Below are positions 1 through 10,079 of a DNA stretch of 64,000 bases, piece by piece (the stretch's first letter is position 1; each line of letters starts with the position of its first letter). The DNA comes from Candidatus Defluviilinea proxima. Its GTDB lineage: Bacteria; Chloroflexota; Anaerolineae; Anaerolineales; Villigracilaceae. The stretch is taken from contig JADKIW010000001.1 in the NCBI GenBank assembly GCA_016721115.1, forward strand, positions 3,053,501-3,117,500, given 5' to 3'. The position numbers and the translations under genes are program-made. The notes under the pieces are model-generated. The model did not search any database. It was not told the DNA's origin and saw only the letters and a program-made list of their open reading frames with translations.

Positions 1-56
1 GAACATCGTCAGGCGATATTTGTTGTGTGAAAAATAATCAACTAGTTTACGGTACA

Positions 57-935
57 TTATTTCCTCAAGAACTTCAACAGAATAGGATTGAACGTCTCGG
101 GCTTTTCGTAATGGGGAATATGCCCGGCGCCCTCGATTGCATAAAACTCCGCGTTGGGTATCGCGGCGCGCAAGTCATCGCTGTATTCAAATGGCACAGT
201 AGCATCGTTGCGCCCCCAAAACAACGCAACGGGCTTGTCCATTGTTCCAATCAATTTATAGGTCTCGATGAAAGAACCGAGCATATTGTTCCGCACCGTC
301 GAAAGGATGGCACGTTGAAACCCTTTGAACTGGATCTGGGATTTGTACTGCTCTGTGAATCGCTCGACCAAATTGGGATCAAAGAAATCTTTTGCCGCAC
401 TTTTGACGAAAGCCCCGCTTCCTGCGACGCTGAGAACTGCTTCAGCCACGAATGGCAGTTTTACCATCCTCAACATCAGTGAAGGGGCAACGGCTCTTGC
501 ACCCGTTGGGTCGATCAATGTCAATGATTTGACTCGTTCAGGGTAGCGCGTGGTAAAGGTAGCAGTGATGGGTCCGCCCATAGAAAGACCGACCAGATTG
601 ATGGGCGAAGTGAAGCGGAGCGCGTCCAACAGATCAGTGAGTTGCTCCACGAAGAGGTCGATGTTGTAGCGTGTGTCAGGCCGGTCGGAGAATCCGCGCC
701 CATATAAGTCATACCGCAGAACACGAAACCCCGAATCTGACAAAAACTGAAAGAGACTATCAAAAACAAAATAAGGGACAGAAAAACCGTGAACGAGGAC
801 GACGGTTTCTTGTTCATCAGCGTTGGCTGTCTCGTAATGGGTGACGCCTTTGGAAAGTTGAATGAATGAACCACTCGCATCTTTGCGAGTTTCATCATTC
901 AATTCTTTTGTTTCATCTCGAATTGGAAGTGGCAT
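57..935 (-). CDS. Alpha/beta hydrolase
   Basis: This 292-residue protein has the alpha/beta-hydrolase fold and is probably a cytoplasmic serine esterase or lipase-like hydrolase; the substrate cannot be read from sequence. The oxyanion-hole HG is at residues 49-50. The nucleophile elbow GLSMGG places the catalytic Ser near 118, the acid is Asp244 in GRND, and the base is His272 in GAGH. No signal peptide or membrane segment is visible. It lies downstream of the molybdenum hydroxylase genes on the same strand, separated by 42 bases that contain a hairpin, so cotranscription is possible. Family assignment is secure; specificity is unknown. Confidence 0.9.
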   Translation of the reverse strand: MPLPIRDETKELNDETRKDASGSFIQLSKGVTHYETANADEQETVVLVHGFSVPYFVFDSLFQFLSDSGFRVLRYDLYGRGFSDRPDTRYNIDLFVEQLTDLLDALRFTSPINLVGLSMGGPITATFTTRYPERVKSLTLIDPTGARAVAPSLMLRMVKLPFVAEAVLSVAGSGAFVKSAAKDFFDPNLVERFTEQYKSQIQFKGFQRAILSTVRNNMLGSFIETYKLIGTMDKPVALFWGRNDATVPFEYSDDLRAAIPNAEFYAIEGAGHIPHYEKPETFNPILLKFLRK

Positions 936-942
936 GTTGATT

Positions 943-972
943 TGTAGGGAATGGCAGTTGCCACTCCCTACA
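943..972 (-). repeat. Intergenic hairpin (TGTAGGG-type palindrome)
   Basis: Two 14-base arms (943-956 and 959-972) around a 2-base centre form an inverted repeat. The only non-Watson-Crick position becomes a G-U pair on the minus strand, which is the sense strand here. It fills the gap between the Mo-hydroxylase gene and the hydrolase. There is no strong U-run, so an RNA-stabilising or REP-like role fits as well as termination. It resembles the palindromes at 5059-5087 and 6890-6919. Confidence 0.6.
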
Positions 973-977
973 GGTGA

Positions 978-3167
978 TTATATTTTCCCCAACGCGCGTA
1001 AAACGCGTTCGGGTGTAAATGGAAATTCGTTGATCCAGACGCCGGTTGCATCATGGATGGCCGCCGCAATGGCTGGAGCAACCGCAAGATAGGGAAGTTC
1101 TCCAACGCCGCGTGCACCCCACGGACCATTCGGGTCGTTGACTTCGACGATCACAGTTTCAACTTTTTCGGGAATATCCAAAATGGTAGGGATGAGATAC
1201 GTGCTGAGTTGATCGGTGAGCACATACCCGTTTTTAGTTTTGTATTCTTCGAGAATGGCATAGCCCTGCGCTTGCACCACCGCGCCTTCGACTTGTCCCT
1301 GCACGAGGGCAGGATTGATTGCCTGACCCACATCATCTGCGGAAACAAAACGGATAACACGCACATGACCGGTCTCGGTATCCACTTCCACTTCAGCGGC
1401 TTGAGCTACGAAGGCGTACGCGAAGTTGGGTGTAGAGTATCCCGTTTCGGGTTCAAAGTTGGTTGTGCGCGGCGCGAGATATTTGAACTCGCTAATGGCT
1501 GGGCGTTCTTCGGCTTTCCACTTTTTGAGCGCAAGTTCTGCAGCACCTCGAATGGCATTGCCAGACATGAACGTCATGCGTGAAGCGGAGACAGAACCTG
1601 ATGTACCCGTGACGGCTGTATCGGACGCCACCAGCTTTACTTTCTCGAACGGAACACCAACTGCCTCGGCGGCCATTTGCATCATGACAGTATGCGTGCC
1701 CTGGCCCACTTCCGCACTGGCATGATGGAGGATGACTTCGTCGATCTCTGCCTTGCCGCGTATTTCGATCTGTGCCCAACAGTTCTCTTGATAACCAAAC
1801 GAGAAGCCGATGTTTTTGAATCCAGCCGCGAGGCCTTGACCACGCTTTAGGTAACCTTCGGTATTGCTTGGGGCGAGCTTTCCTTCATCCCATCCAAACT
1901 TATCCTTTGCGGCCTCAATACATTGCACAACGCTGACCGGGCTGGGGGAAGGCGTTCCTACACCAAGTGGGTCACCGTCTCTTAACGCATTCTTCAAGCG
2001 GAACTCGACCGAGTCCATGCCGAGCTTTTCGGCGAGCTTGTCCATTTGCATTTCAGCCATGAACAATGCTTGTGGTGCGCCGAATCCACGGAAAGCCGCG
2101 CCGGGGACGTTGTTGGTGTACACCCCGTACACATCTGTTTTGACGTTTGGGATTACGTAAGGTCCAGTTGATGTGATGGCAGAGTTTCCAAGTACTTTAT
2201 TGCTTGTGTACATGTAGGCGCCTGCATCACCGATGATCTCATTTTCAATGGCGATGACTTTACCGTCTTTTGTTGCTCCCCATTTTGCGCGCAGAACGAC
2301 GTGATGGCGTTTCCCATGCCCGATCATGGATTCTTGCCGTGACCAAATGATGCGCACTGGGCGTTGCAGTTTCCATGCGGCCAAGGCCAGCACGATCTGC
2401 ACGGACATGTCCTCGCGCCCGCCGAATGCGCCGCCGATGGCGGGGTAGATCACACGGATGCGGTCATGCGGCATGTTCAAAGAGTGTGCGATCTGTTCCT
2501 GATCTTCGTGGGTCCATTGTCCGCCGCAGACAACCGTAATGCGCCCTTCCTCATCGATGTAAGCCAGACCCGCTTCCGGTTGCAGGTAGGCATGTTCCTG
2601 CACTGGCGTGACGTACTCGCTCTCAACGATCACATCCGCTTTGGCAAATGCCTCGTCCACATTCCCTTTGCGGATTTTGTAATGGACGCAGATATTGGAA
2701 TTGTCGATCTCTTCGTGAACGCGCGGCGAGTCCGCTTTCATGGCTGCGATGGGGTCTGTAACAACTGGCAAATCTTCGTATTCGACATCAATCAACTTGA
2801 CAGCTACAGCGGCCTGCGCTTCCGTCTCTGCCACGACGACTGCTACTTGGTCGCCCACGAAACGGACAATATCTGCTCCAGCTTTTGATGAGCCAACGCC
2901 ACAGAGAACAGGCTGATCCTGCCATTGCAATCCATACTCGTTGACGGAAATATCTTTGGCTGTATACACTGCGATCACGCCGGGAGCGGCTTCGGCCTTG
3001 TCGGTCTTGATCCACTTAATGCGTGCATGTGGACGACCTGCAAAGAGTATCTTCATGTGCAACATGCCCGGCATCGAAAGATCGCCAGAGTAAGGCGCTG
3101 AGCCGGTCACTTTATCGTGTGCATCCACGCGGGGGAGCGATTTGCCAACCGAAGTATAAGTAGTCAT
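978..3167 (-). CDS. Molybdopterin-binding catalytic subunit, xanthine dehydrogenase family
   Basis: This 729-residue protein is the large molybdenum-cofactor subunit of a xanthine dehydrogenase-type hydroxylase. An N-terminal aldehyde oxidase/xanthine dehydrogenase a/b hammerhead domain (about 15-130) is followed by the Mo-cofactor domains. The molybdopterin motif GGAFGG is at 245-250. AFRGFGAPQ carries the Arg that corresponds to a substrate-side Arg in xanthine oxidoreductases. GVGELPY near residue 695 supplies the expected catalytic Glu. The AYxCSFR signature of aerobic CO dehydrogenase is absent, so CO oxidation is unlikely. The FAD and 2Fe-2S partner is encoded at 3639-5048. The substrate (purine, aldehyde or other N-heterocycle) is not predictable. 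ATG start. Confidence 0.92.
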   Translation of the reverse strand: MTTYTSVGKSLPRVDAHDKVTGSAPYSGDLSMPGMLHMKILFAGRPHARIKWIKTDKAEAAPGVIAVYTAKDISVNEYGLQWQDQPVLCGVGSSKAGADIVRFVGDQVAVVVAETEAQAAVAVKLIDVEYEDLPVVTDPIAAMKADSPRVHEEIDNSNICVHYKIRKGNVDEAFAKADVIVESEYVTPVQEHAYLQPEAGLAYIDEEGRITVVCGGQWTHEDQEQIAHSLNMPHDRIRVIYPAIGGAFGGREDMSVQIVLALAAWKLQRPVRIIWSRQESMIGHGKRHHVVLRAKWGATKDGKVIAIENEIIGDAGAYMYTSNKVLGNSAITSTGPYVIPNVKTDVYGVYTNNVPGAAFRGFGAPQALFMAEMQMDKLAEKLGMDSVEFRLKNALRDGDPLGVGTPSPSPVSVVQCIEAAKDKFGWDEGKLAPSNTEGYLKRGQGLAAGFKNIGFSFGYQENCWAQIEIRGKAEIDEVILHHASAEVGQGTHTVMMQMAAEAVGVPFEKVKLVASDTAVTGTSGSVSASRMTFMSGNAIRGAAELALKKWKAEERPAISEFKYLAPRTTNFEPETGYSTPNFAYAFVAQAAEVEVDTETGHVRVIRFVSADDVGQAINPALVQGQVEGAVVQAQGYAILEEYKTKNGYVLTDQLSTYLIPTILDIPEKVETVIVEVNDPNGPWGARGVGELPYLAVAPAIAAAIHDATGVWINEFPFTPERVLRALGKI

Positions 3168-3201
3168 TCCTTGCTTCCAAATAACCTTATGAGAGTACGA
3201 T

Positions 3202-3630
3202 CTATCTTCTATATTTCTTTGTCTTTATGCGTGGAGCGGGCACATCCATGGGCCCATATCTTGAGGGCCCCATAATGGAATACATGTATCCGTAAATAAT
3301 GGATACGATACCTCCCACAACCACCAATGCGACCAACGCAAGCACCAATGTCGCGATCAGGTGTGGTCTTGTGGCGAAAAAGTTTGCAATGTAATTCAAC
3401 CCGGTAAAATTGGCGAGAGCCGGTGGCACAGACATATAGCCATACCATTCTGGAGGAAGGATCCCATTACCGAGATTTTGCCCGGCCAAATAATCTCCAA
3501 CGCCATACGAAAAGACCGGCACGACCAACATGAATAAACATCCGATCCCGCGCATGTAAGGGTTGATGGCGGTCCTTTCCTTAGTTGTCGGTGCCTGTGG
3601 CTTACTCGAACGCGAAGTATACTTTCCCAT
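3202..3630 (-). CDS. Small membrane protein inside the Mo-hydroxylase operon
   Basis: This 142-residue protein is of unknown family. It has a hydrophobic segment near residues 27-50 and a long one near 92-118, with polar, basic termini, which suggests two membrane passes. The C-terminus ends in a Lys/Arg-rich stretch. It sits 8 bases downstream of the FAD/2Fe-2S subunit gene and 34 bases upstream of the Mo-subunit gene, so it is almost certainly cotranscribed with both. It might anchor the soluble hydroxylase or link it to a membrane electron acceptor, but this rests only on position. Confidence 0.75.
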   Translation of the reverse strand: MGKYTSRSSKPQAPTTKERTAINPYMRGIGCLFMLVVPVFSYGVGDYLAGQNLGNGILPPEWYGYMSVPPALANFTGLNYIANFFATRPHLIATLVLALVALVVVGGIVSIIYGYMYSIMGPSRYGPMDVPAPRIKTKKYRR

Positions 3631-3638
3631 ATCTCACC

Positions 3639-5048
3639 TCAGTTTCTAATTTTGTTTGCATCTTCAATTGCTTGCACGATCTTGTAATAACCCGTACATC
3701 TACACAGGTTGCCGGTAATGGCCTGTTCTATATCACTTCGAGTGATATTCTCTTTTTCTTCCAATAACTTTGCGGCAGACATGACGAAGCCTGGCGTGCA
3801 ATATCCACATTGGACGGCGCCATCTTGAATGAAAGCCTCTTGCACAGGGTGCAATTTTTCCTCTTGCGCAAGACCTTCCACTGTGACGATCTCTGCGCCA
3901 TGCGCACGAGGTGCGGGGACGAGACATGCCATCACTGCTTTGCCATCAAGGAAAACCGTACACGCGCCACATTCACCTTCGGCGCAACCTTCTTTGGTGC
4001 CGATCAATTCGCCTTCTTCGCGCAAAAGACGAAGCAGAGTTTTATCGTGTCCATTATTGAACACATATTTCTTGCCGTTGATCGTTGTTTGGATGGGCTC
4101 GGACGGGGAGGTGTGGATGGTCAATGGTCTATCGTCCACGGTCTTCTTGCCCCACAACAAAACCGCGTCTTTCATTGTTTCGGCTTGATCCTGCCCATCA
4201 AGCAGTGACTTTAACCCGCGCTTGGTACACACACGCACCATCTCGCGGCGGTATGCGGCACTTCCACGAATATCATCGATGGGTTTGGATCCATTCATTG
4301 TCAAACGAGCGGCTTCTTCGATGACAACATCTGTCAATTTTTTGCCGATGAGATAGGCTTCGGCTTCGGTGGCATGGATGATGGTGGGGGCAACTGCTCC
4401 CAGCGTGATCGAGGCTGTTCGGACGGTATCAGCATCAAGTCCAAGAATGACCGCTACATTGATGACAGAAATGGCTTGGGCTCGGCGTAAGGCTAATTTG
4501 ATGAACGTCCCGCGTTGGGAGGATGTCAATGCTGGGAAAGAAATATCCACAAGCATTTCATCGGGTTGCATCACCGTCTTACGGACGCCGGTATAAAAAT
4601 CCTGCAGTTTGATCGTGCGTGTGCCGTTGATGGATCGCAATGTGACCGAGGCGCCGAGTGCCATGAGAGGAGTAATGGTGTCGTTGGCGGGCGAGCCTGT
4701 GATGAGATTGCCTGCCACGGTGCCGCGATTACGAATTTGAGGTGCCCCAACTTCCCATGCCGCGCGTGCCAGTGGGTAAGCGCGTTCGCGGATGAGTTGT
4801 GATGCAACACAATGATTATGTGTGACGAGTGGACCGAGATGGATAATATCGTCTTCGTCGATTGTGATCTGGTCGAGTTGGGGAATACGCGTAATGTCGA
4901 TGAGGGTGTGAATGCCCTTGCGGACACCGCGTTCGAGTTCAAGGATTAAGTCTGTACCGCCCGCAACAATACGGGTTTGTTGCCCCTGTGTAGAGATTGT
5001 CTTTAGTATTTCTTCAATGGTTGTTGCGTTGATATATGTGTGCCACAT
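3639..5048 (-). CDS. FAD-binding and [2Fe-2S] fusion subunit of Mo-hydroxylase
   Basis: This 469-residue protein fuses two subunits that are usually separate. Residues about 1-280 are the molybdopterin-dehydrogenase FAD-binding domain and its C-terminal domain, with the motif TVAGNLITGSPANDT. Residues about 310-469 are the iron-sulfur subunit. It has a plant-type ferredoxin cluster (CAEGECGAC and a later Cys) followed by the helical second cluster (QCGYC and LCRC). Electrons from the Mo centre would pass through the two clusters to FAD. The order FAD then 2Fe-2S is reversed relative to eukaryotic xanthine dehydrogenase, where 2Fe-2S is N-terminal. It precedes the membrane-protein and Mo-subunit genes in one operon. 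Confidence 0.93.
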   Translation of the reverse strand: MWHTYINATTIEEILKTISTQGQQTRIVAGGTDLILELERGVRKGIHTLIDITRIPQLDQITIDEDDIIHLGPLVTHNHCVASQLIRERAYPLARAAWEVGAPQIRNRGTVAGNLITGSPANDTITPLMALGASVTLRSINGTRTIKLQDFYTGVRKTVMQPDEMLVDISFPALTSSQRGTFIKLALRRAQAISVINVAVILGLDADTVRTASITLGAVAPTIIHATEAEAYLIGKKLTDVVIEEAARLTMNGSKPIDDIRGSAAYRREMVRVCTKRGLKSLLDGQDQAETMKDAVLLWGKKTVDDRPLTIHTSPSEPIQTTINGKKYVFNNGHDKTLLRLLREEGELIGTKEGCAEGECGACTVFLDGKAVMACLVPAPRAHGAEIVTVEGLAQEEKLHPVQEAFIQDGAVQCGYCTPGFVMSAAKLLEEKENITRSDIEQAITGNLCRCTGYYKIVQAIEDANKIRN

Positions 5049-5058
5049 GGTTGTAACC

Positions 5059-5087
5059 GTAGGGGCAGGTCTCAGACCTGCCCCTAC
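5059..5087 (-). repeat. Intergenic palindrome
   Basis: A perfect 13-base inverted repeat (5059-5071 and 5075-5087) with a 3-base loop lies between the coiled-coil gene and the FAD/2Fe-2S gene. It is very GC-rich and lacks a following U-run on the minus strand. It may stabilise or process the operon mRNA, or belong to a dispersed family of GTAGGGG-type palindromes. Confidence 0.6.
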
Positions 5088-5093
5088 AAAATG

Positions 5094-5615
5094 TTATTTT
5101 GATCCTGTTACGACTTCGGATCGTTTGTTGTATGTTTCAACTGCGAGTCTGGCAAGCGATATAATGTTGCGGATGGCCGCCGGGAGCGAAGCTTCGTCGC
5201 CCATGCTGGCTTCCACGTTATCGTTCGCGCGCGCAATTTGTTCTGCGAGATCGAAGAAGGTGGCATCGAATTGATAGATCGCCTCGAGCTCTTTTTCGTT
5301 GATCTTGACTGCATCGAACAAGCCAGAGTATCCGCGTGGGGCCATGCTGATCTTGTCGATGAATGTGCGCAGTTTGATGGCGGCTTGTTCCATATCGTCA
5401 ACATAGGCGATCATGCCGTTGCTTACCATATCGGCTTGCAACTGGGATGCACGTTGCCATTGCTCATCAAAACGGCGTGCGACGGTATCACGCAATAACT
5501 TGTCCGCGTCGCGGCGGTTTTGTCTTTCTACGTATCCACCGAAGCCGGGGATATAGGACGCCAGTTTTTTGAACGGGTCCTGCATGCTGGTCACTTTTTG
5601 AAAGAAATCGTCCAT
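5094..5615 (-). CDS. Predicted coiled-coil protein of unknown function
   Basis: This 173-residue, largely alpha-helical and charged protein has no signal peptide or membrane span, and I recognise no catalytic motif. The start at 5615 is preferred over an upstream in-frame start at 5672 because an AGGAGA ribosome site lies about 8 bases before this ATG. It is the promoter-proximal gene of the Mo-hydroxylase strand, with the hairpin at 5059-5087 between it and the FAD/2Fe-2S gene. A role in assembly or regulation of the hydroxylase would be speculation. Confidence 0.75.
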   Translation of the reverse strand: MDDFFQKVTSMQDPFKKLASYIPGFGGYVERQNRRDADKLLRDTVARRFDEQWQRASQLQADMVSNGMIAYVDDMEQAAIKLRTFIDKISMAPRGYSGLFDAVKINEKELEAIYQFDATFFDLAEQIARANDNVEASMGDEASLPAAIRNIISLARLAVETYNKRSEVVTGSK

Positions 5616-5670
5616 TTTTGTGTCTCCTGCGTTGATATACGAGTTTTCAGGAAATATGTCGCACGAACCC

Positions 5671-5700
5671 ATTATAGCCGTACTTTCTGGTTATAATCAA
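5671..5700 (-). promoter_or_regulatory. Putative promoter for the Mo-hydroxylase operon
   Basis: On the minus strand TTGATT (5700-5695) is followed after 18 bases by a perfect TATAAT (5676-5671). A transcript starting near 5664 would have about 50 bases of leader before the ATG at 5615. A plus-strand TATAAT at 5692-5697 overlaps it and could serve the divergent aldolase gene, but no good plus-strand -35 is visible. Confidence 0.45.
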
Positions 5701-5815
5701 GAAATAAACCTCCCATGCTGGAGTAGTCCCTAACCTGTTTCAACTGGACAATTGTCTTTTGTTGAGCAAAATCAAATCATCCGTGCGCGTGTTGCGCCGG
5801 TCAAGGAGAATTAAA

Positions 5816-6880
<1,065 letters not shown>

Positions 6881-6889
6881 TACATAATC

Positions 6890-6919
6890 TGTGGGGATGG
6901 GCTGCTGCCCATCCCCACA
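6890..6919 (+). terminator. Hairpin after fbaB
   Basis: A perfect 13-base stem (6890-6902 and 6907-6919) with a 4-base loop begins 9 bases after the aldolase stop. It is followed by a weak T-rich tail. It probably separates expression of the aldolase and Nudix genes, either as a leaky terminator or an mRNA 3'-end stabiliser. Confidence 0.55.
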
Positions 6920-6929
6920 ATGTTTTATC

Positions 6930-7424
6930 ATGCCTCAATCTGACCAGGGCGTAACCAAAGATCAATATACCGTCATTCCCCGCACCGCGATATTTTTGCG
7001 GCGCGGGGAATCGTATTTATTGCTCAAAGGTGCGCCGACGAAACGCCTGTGGGCGAACAAGTACAATGGACTTGGCGGTCACGTGGAGCGTGGCGAGGAT
7101 ATCCTGACTTCCGCAAAACGCGAACTTCTCGAAGAGACCGGCCTCACCGCGGACTTGTGGCTGTGCGGCACATTGATTGTCGATGCAGGGGAAATGGGAA
7201 TTGCCTTGTATATTTTTAGCGGGAAATGTGACGAAGGGGAACCCAAACCTTCAAAAGAAGGATTGGCCGAATGGATTCGTTATGATGCCATCGGTGAACT
7301 TCCCGTTGTGGAAGATTTGCCTGTTTTGTTGACGAAGATTGATTCCATGAAACGCGGAGATACACCCTTCAGCGCCCGGTCATTTTATGATGAAGCGGGG
7401 AAGTTGAATGTGGTGTTTGGATGA
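6930..7424 (+). CDS. Nudix hydrolase (MutT-like)
   Basis: This 164-residue Nudix protein carries the complete Nudix box: G, five residues, E, then REL LEE TGL within about residues 50-72 (segment GHVERGEDIL and KRELLEETGL). The glutamates bind the catalytic divalent metal. Family members hydrolyse nucleoside diphosphates linked to another moiety, such as 8-oxo-dGTP or ADP-ribose; the true substrate is unknown. I chose the ATG at 6930 because the longer frame from 6891 would run through the hairpin. The gene is followed by an intergenic region and a convergent gene. Confidence 0.85.
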   Translation: MPQSDQGVTKDQYTVIPRTAIFLRRGESYLLLKGAPTKRLWANKYNGLGGHVERGEDILTSAKRELLEETGLTADLWLCGTLIVDAGEMGIALYIFSGKCDEGEPKPSKEGLAEWIRYDAIGELPVVEDLPVLLTKIDSMKRGDTPFSARSFYDEAGKLNVVFG

Positions 7425-7510
7425 TACACTGATAGTAGTAACACCTTTGTTATAGAGACAACACGTGATGTTGTGATCATAAAATAGCGGCCGGGTAACT
7501 AGAAGTATAG

Positions 7511-8764
7511 TCATGGTTTTATAGAGATCCATCCTAATACCCTTACGTCCCTGGCGAATATTCCTGCTGTCATCTTAGAAACATCTATTAGGATGACTTC
7601 ATTTTTACCCAATTCTGTTTGATTTTCAACCAACAACATTTGCCCATCTGGTGACCAAACAGGAAATTTTGAATCCACCACTGACCAATTTTTATAATTC
7701 ACTTTAATACAAGGATCTATTATTTTCTGTTTTGCTAGATCAACAAGTAGCAGTTTTTCGGTTTGCTGACTGATGCTGTAGGCAACAAGAGCGATATATT
7801 TGTTGTCAGGTGACCAACTTAGCTTGTCTACAAGAATGGACTGTAATACTTCACCCAAATTAGCAGTTGCATCAACGTTCCCGTCAAGCTTACCCGTGTG
7901 GACATAAGCACCTGATTTTGTTTCTGCGACAAAGGCATATTGCTGACCATCATCACTCCATTCAGGTGCACCAATATCGACAATAGATAGAGATGGGGAG
8001 AAGGCAATTTGCTTGTTTCCAGTTCTGTCAAAAAGAGAAAACCCATAAACGTTATCTTCCAATGCCGGGTAAATAACATAATTTAACGTTGGATCGTAGT
8101 CAGCGAAAGGCACATAGAGGTCAGGAGACCTAATGACTTGATCAGGGAACAGAGATGGTAAAGGAGTTATTTCACCTGTGAATGGATTTAAGGCAATGAA
8201 ATCTGGTGGATAATTTTGACTCTCTAACGTGATCAGCAAATCTTTATTATTAAGCCACGTTTTTAAACCATCCAATTCCCAATCATTATGCCATGGCGAC
8301 TCAATCTTTGTGCCAGTGGAGAAATTCTCCACCACCAAGTTTGATTTTATTCCATTGGTGATAGACTCGTTGAGCTTTCCGTATGCAATCCATTCTCTAT
8401 TCGGAGACACCCTCAAATCACTCAAGCCCTCATCTGTATTTCCTAACGCGATGATTGACCTGTCTGAAGTGTTCATTAGTATTACATTCTTTGGATATCT
8501 TGAGTATGGATCATATAAAAGCAACCCTCCCATATCATCAAGGTGTGGTAATTGTGAATCTACCTGAATACAATTTGAAAGTTCACTATTTGGAATTTGT
8601 GTCTGTGTTGGTATAAAGGGTGTAGCTTTTGACAGTGTTTGCGCTATGCAGCCACTATCAAAAAGCAATATCAGTACAATAAGAAAAATAATTATCGACC
8701 TATCTATATGCTTAAATACTATTCCGCCCTTATTTCCTCGACTAGAAGTTAACTGACAGTCCAC
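7511..8764 (-). CDS. Lipoprotein with TolB-like (PD40) beta-propeller
   Basis: This 417-residue protein has an N-terminal hydrophobic stretch (about residues 24-36) ending in a lipobox-like FDSGC, consistent with a surface lipoprotein. The body contains at least four PD40/WD40-like blades, recognisable by WSPDNKYIALVAY, WSPDGQMLLVENQ and EWSDDGQQYAF. Such propellers act as binding scaffolds rather than enzymes. The start used is GTG; no convincing ribosome site is visible. Local AT content is higher than in flanking genes, which may mean recent acquisition. The partner is unknown. Confidence 0.75.
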   Translation of the reverse strand: MDCQLTSSRGNKGGIVFKHIDRSIIIFLIVLILLFDSGCIAQTLSKATPFIPTQTQIPNSELSNCIQVDSQLPHLDDMGGLLLYDPYSRYPKNVILMNTSDRSIIALGNTDEGLSDLRVSPNREWIAYGKLNESITNGIKSNLVVENFSTGTKIESPWHNDWELDGLKTWLNNKDLLITLESQNYPPDFIALNPFTGEITPLPSLFPDQVIRSPDLYVPFADYDPTLNYVIYPALEDNVYGFSLFDRTGNKQIAFSPSLSIVDIGAPEWSDDGQQYAFVAETKSGAYVHTGKLDGNVDATANLGEVLQSILVDKLSWSPDNKYIALVAYSISQQTEKLLLVDLAKQKIIDPCIKVNYKNWSVVDSKFPVWSPDGQMLLVENQTELGKNEVILIDVSKMTAGIFARDVRVLGWISIKP

Positions 8765-8816
8765 TGATGCCTATTTCCGCCATTGCCTACTGACATTGTC
8801 TCTGAGGGATGAATGC

Positions 8817-9992
8817 TTACTCTAACGCTTTCCACTTCTTCAGCGACAGCGTAAACGTGCTTCCTTCACCTGCTGTGCTTTCCACTTCGAGTCTGCCCTC
8901 GTGTTGTTCGATGACCTGGCGCGTGATCGCGAGGCCAAGGCCGATGCCGCCGAAGAGATCGTCACCATATTTTTCGAGGTGATAGAAACGGTCGAAGACG
9001 CGTGCCATATCTTCCTTTTGGATGCCAATGCCGTGATCCTCTACCGATACGAACACACCATCATCCTTTTCATCGAAGCGGATCGTCACATCGCCGCCTT
9101 TAGGACTGAACTTGATGGCATTATCCACGAGCGCCATGAGAGCCCGCTCCAGCGACTTCATATCTCCTGAAACTTGAGACAGGCCCGGGCGCGGTTCGAT
9201 GCGAAGCGTCACGTTGCGTTCCTCCGCTTTGGATGCATAACGTTCCAGAACGGCTTTCGCGGCTTCGTGCATATCCACTGCTTGGAACTCAGGCAGGACG
9301 AGGTCCATCTCTTGCAGGAACAGGATGTCATTGACGAGCGTAACGATTTGTTGGACATTGCGGGAGACCGCGTCCACCCCCGCCGCAAGCTGGTCGCCGC
9401 TTAAGATGCCTTTCTGTAAGATCTGCAGATACCCGCTTGCCACCATGAGCGGCGTGCGGAGTTCGTGGGCCACGTTCGTGAGAAACTCGCGGCGCGCAAG
9501 TTCCTGCTCGGCAAGTTTTTGGTAGGCTTGTGCCAGTTCGCTCGCGCGCATACGCAGATCGTCCACAGCCATCTGGTCGTTCTCGCGCAATCTTTCGCTG
9601 ATCTCGCTGACCATGGCCATGGCGATACTGCTTGAGTTACGTAGAACACGGTTGAACCCGGCTTTATCCAATTCAAGGGTGGTGAGATTTGTTTTTGCTG
9701 TGACCGTTGCGGCGCGGCGCGCATTATGGATGATCGCCATCTCGCCGAAGAAATCCCCCGCGCTCAATGTCTTGAGCAGACGTGTTTCAGAGTTGTTGAT
9801 GACCTTGGTGACTTCGACCTCGCCCTCGAGGATCATGTAGAACTTGTCCTCCGCCGCATCTTCACGGCACAGCACTGCGCCGGGGACGTACGAACGTACC
9901 TGGCTGTTTGAGATCAACTCTTCGATCTCGTCGGTTTTGATGCCGGGGAAGGCGCGTGGGATGATTCGGGATGGGGCGCGGTTTGTGGTCAT
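8817..9992 (-). CDS. Soluble histidine kinase with cyclic-nucleotide-binding-type sensor
   Basis: This 391-residue protein joins an N-terminal cyclic-nucleotide-binding-fold domain (about 22-135, with the phosphate-cassette-like region FFGEMAIIHNARRAATV) to a histidine kinase. His176 in FLTNVAHELRTPL is the phospho-acceptor. The ATP-binding domain shows DNAIKFSPKGG (N box) and the G boxes GIGIQKED and GGIGLGLAI. No transmembrane segment is present, so it senses a cytoplasmic ligand. No response regulator is adjacent, so the partner must be elsewhere. The start has a GGAG ribosome site 10 bases upstream. Confidence 0.9.
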   Translation of the reverse strand: MTTNRAPSRIIPRAFPGIKTDEIEELISNSQVRSYVPGAVLCREDAAEDKFYMILEGEVEVTKVINNSETRLLKTLSAGDFFGEMAIIHNARRAATVTAKTNLTTLELDKAGFNRVLRNSSSIAMAMVSEISERLRENDQMAVDDLRMRASELAQAYQKLAEQELARREFLTNVAHELRTPLMVASGYLQILQKGILSGDQLAAGVDAVSRNVQQIVTLVNDILFLQEMDLVLPEFQAVDMHEAAKAVLERYASKAEERNVTLRIEPRPGLSQVSGDMKSLERALMALVDNAIKFSPKGGDVTIRFDEKDDGVFVSVEDHGIGIQKEDMARVFDRFYHLEKYGDDLFGGIGLGLAITRQVIEQHEGRLEVESTAGEGSTFTLSLKKWKALE

Positions 9993-10079
9993 ATTGCAGA
10001 TTCTCCACTAGTGATACTGTTTCATGATTGTAGCACGCCAATATATAACGATTTTAGCCCATTCGGACTAAAAGTGTCT

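Noticed and set aside
27..546. Plus-strand open frames over the first 550 bases
   Set aside because: They lie opposite the well-supported alpha/beta hydrolase gene and have no domain pattern or ribosome site.
5759..5815. Longer N-terminus for the aldolase from 5759
   Set aside because: No ribosome site precedes it, whereas AAGGAG precedes the ATG at 5816, and the extra residues are unlike the family.
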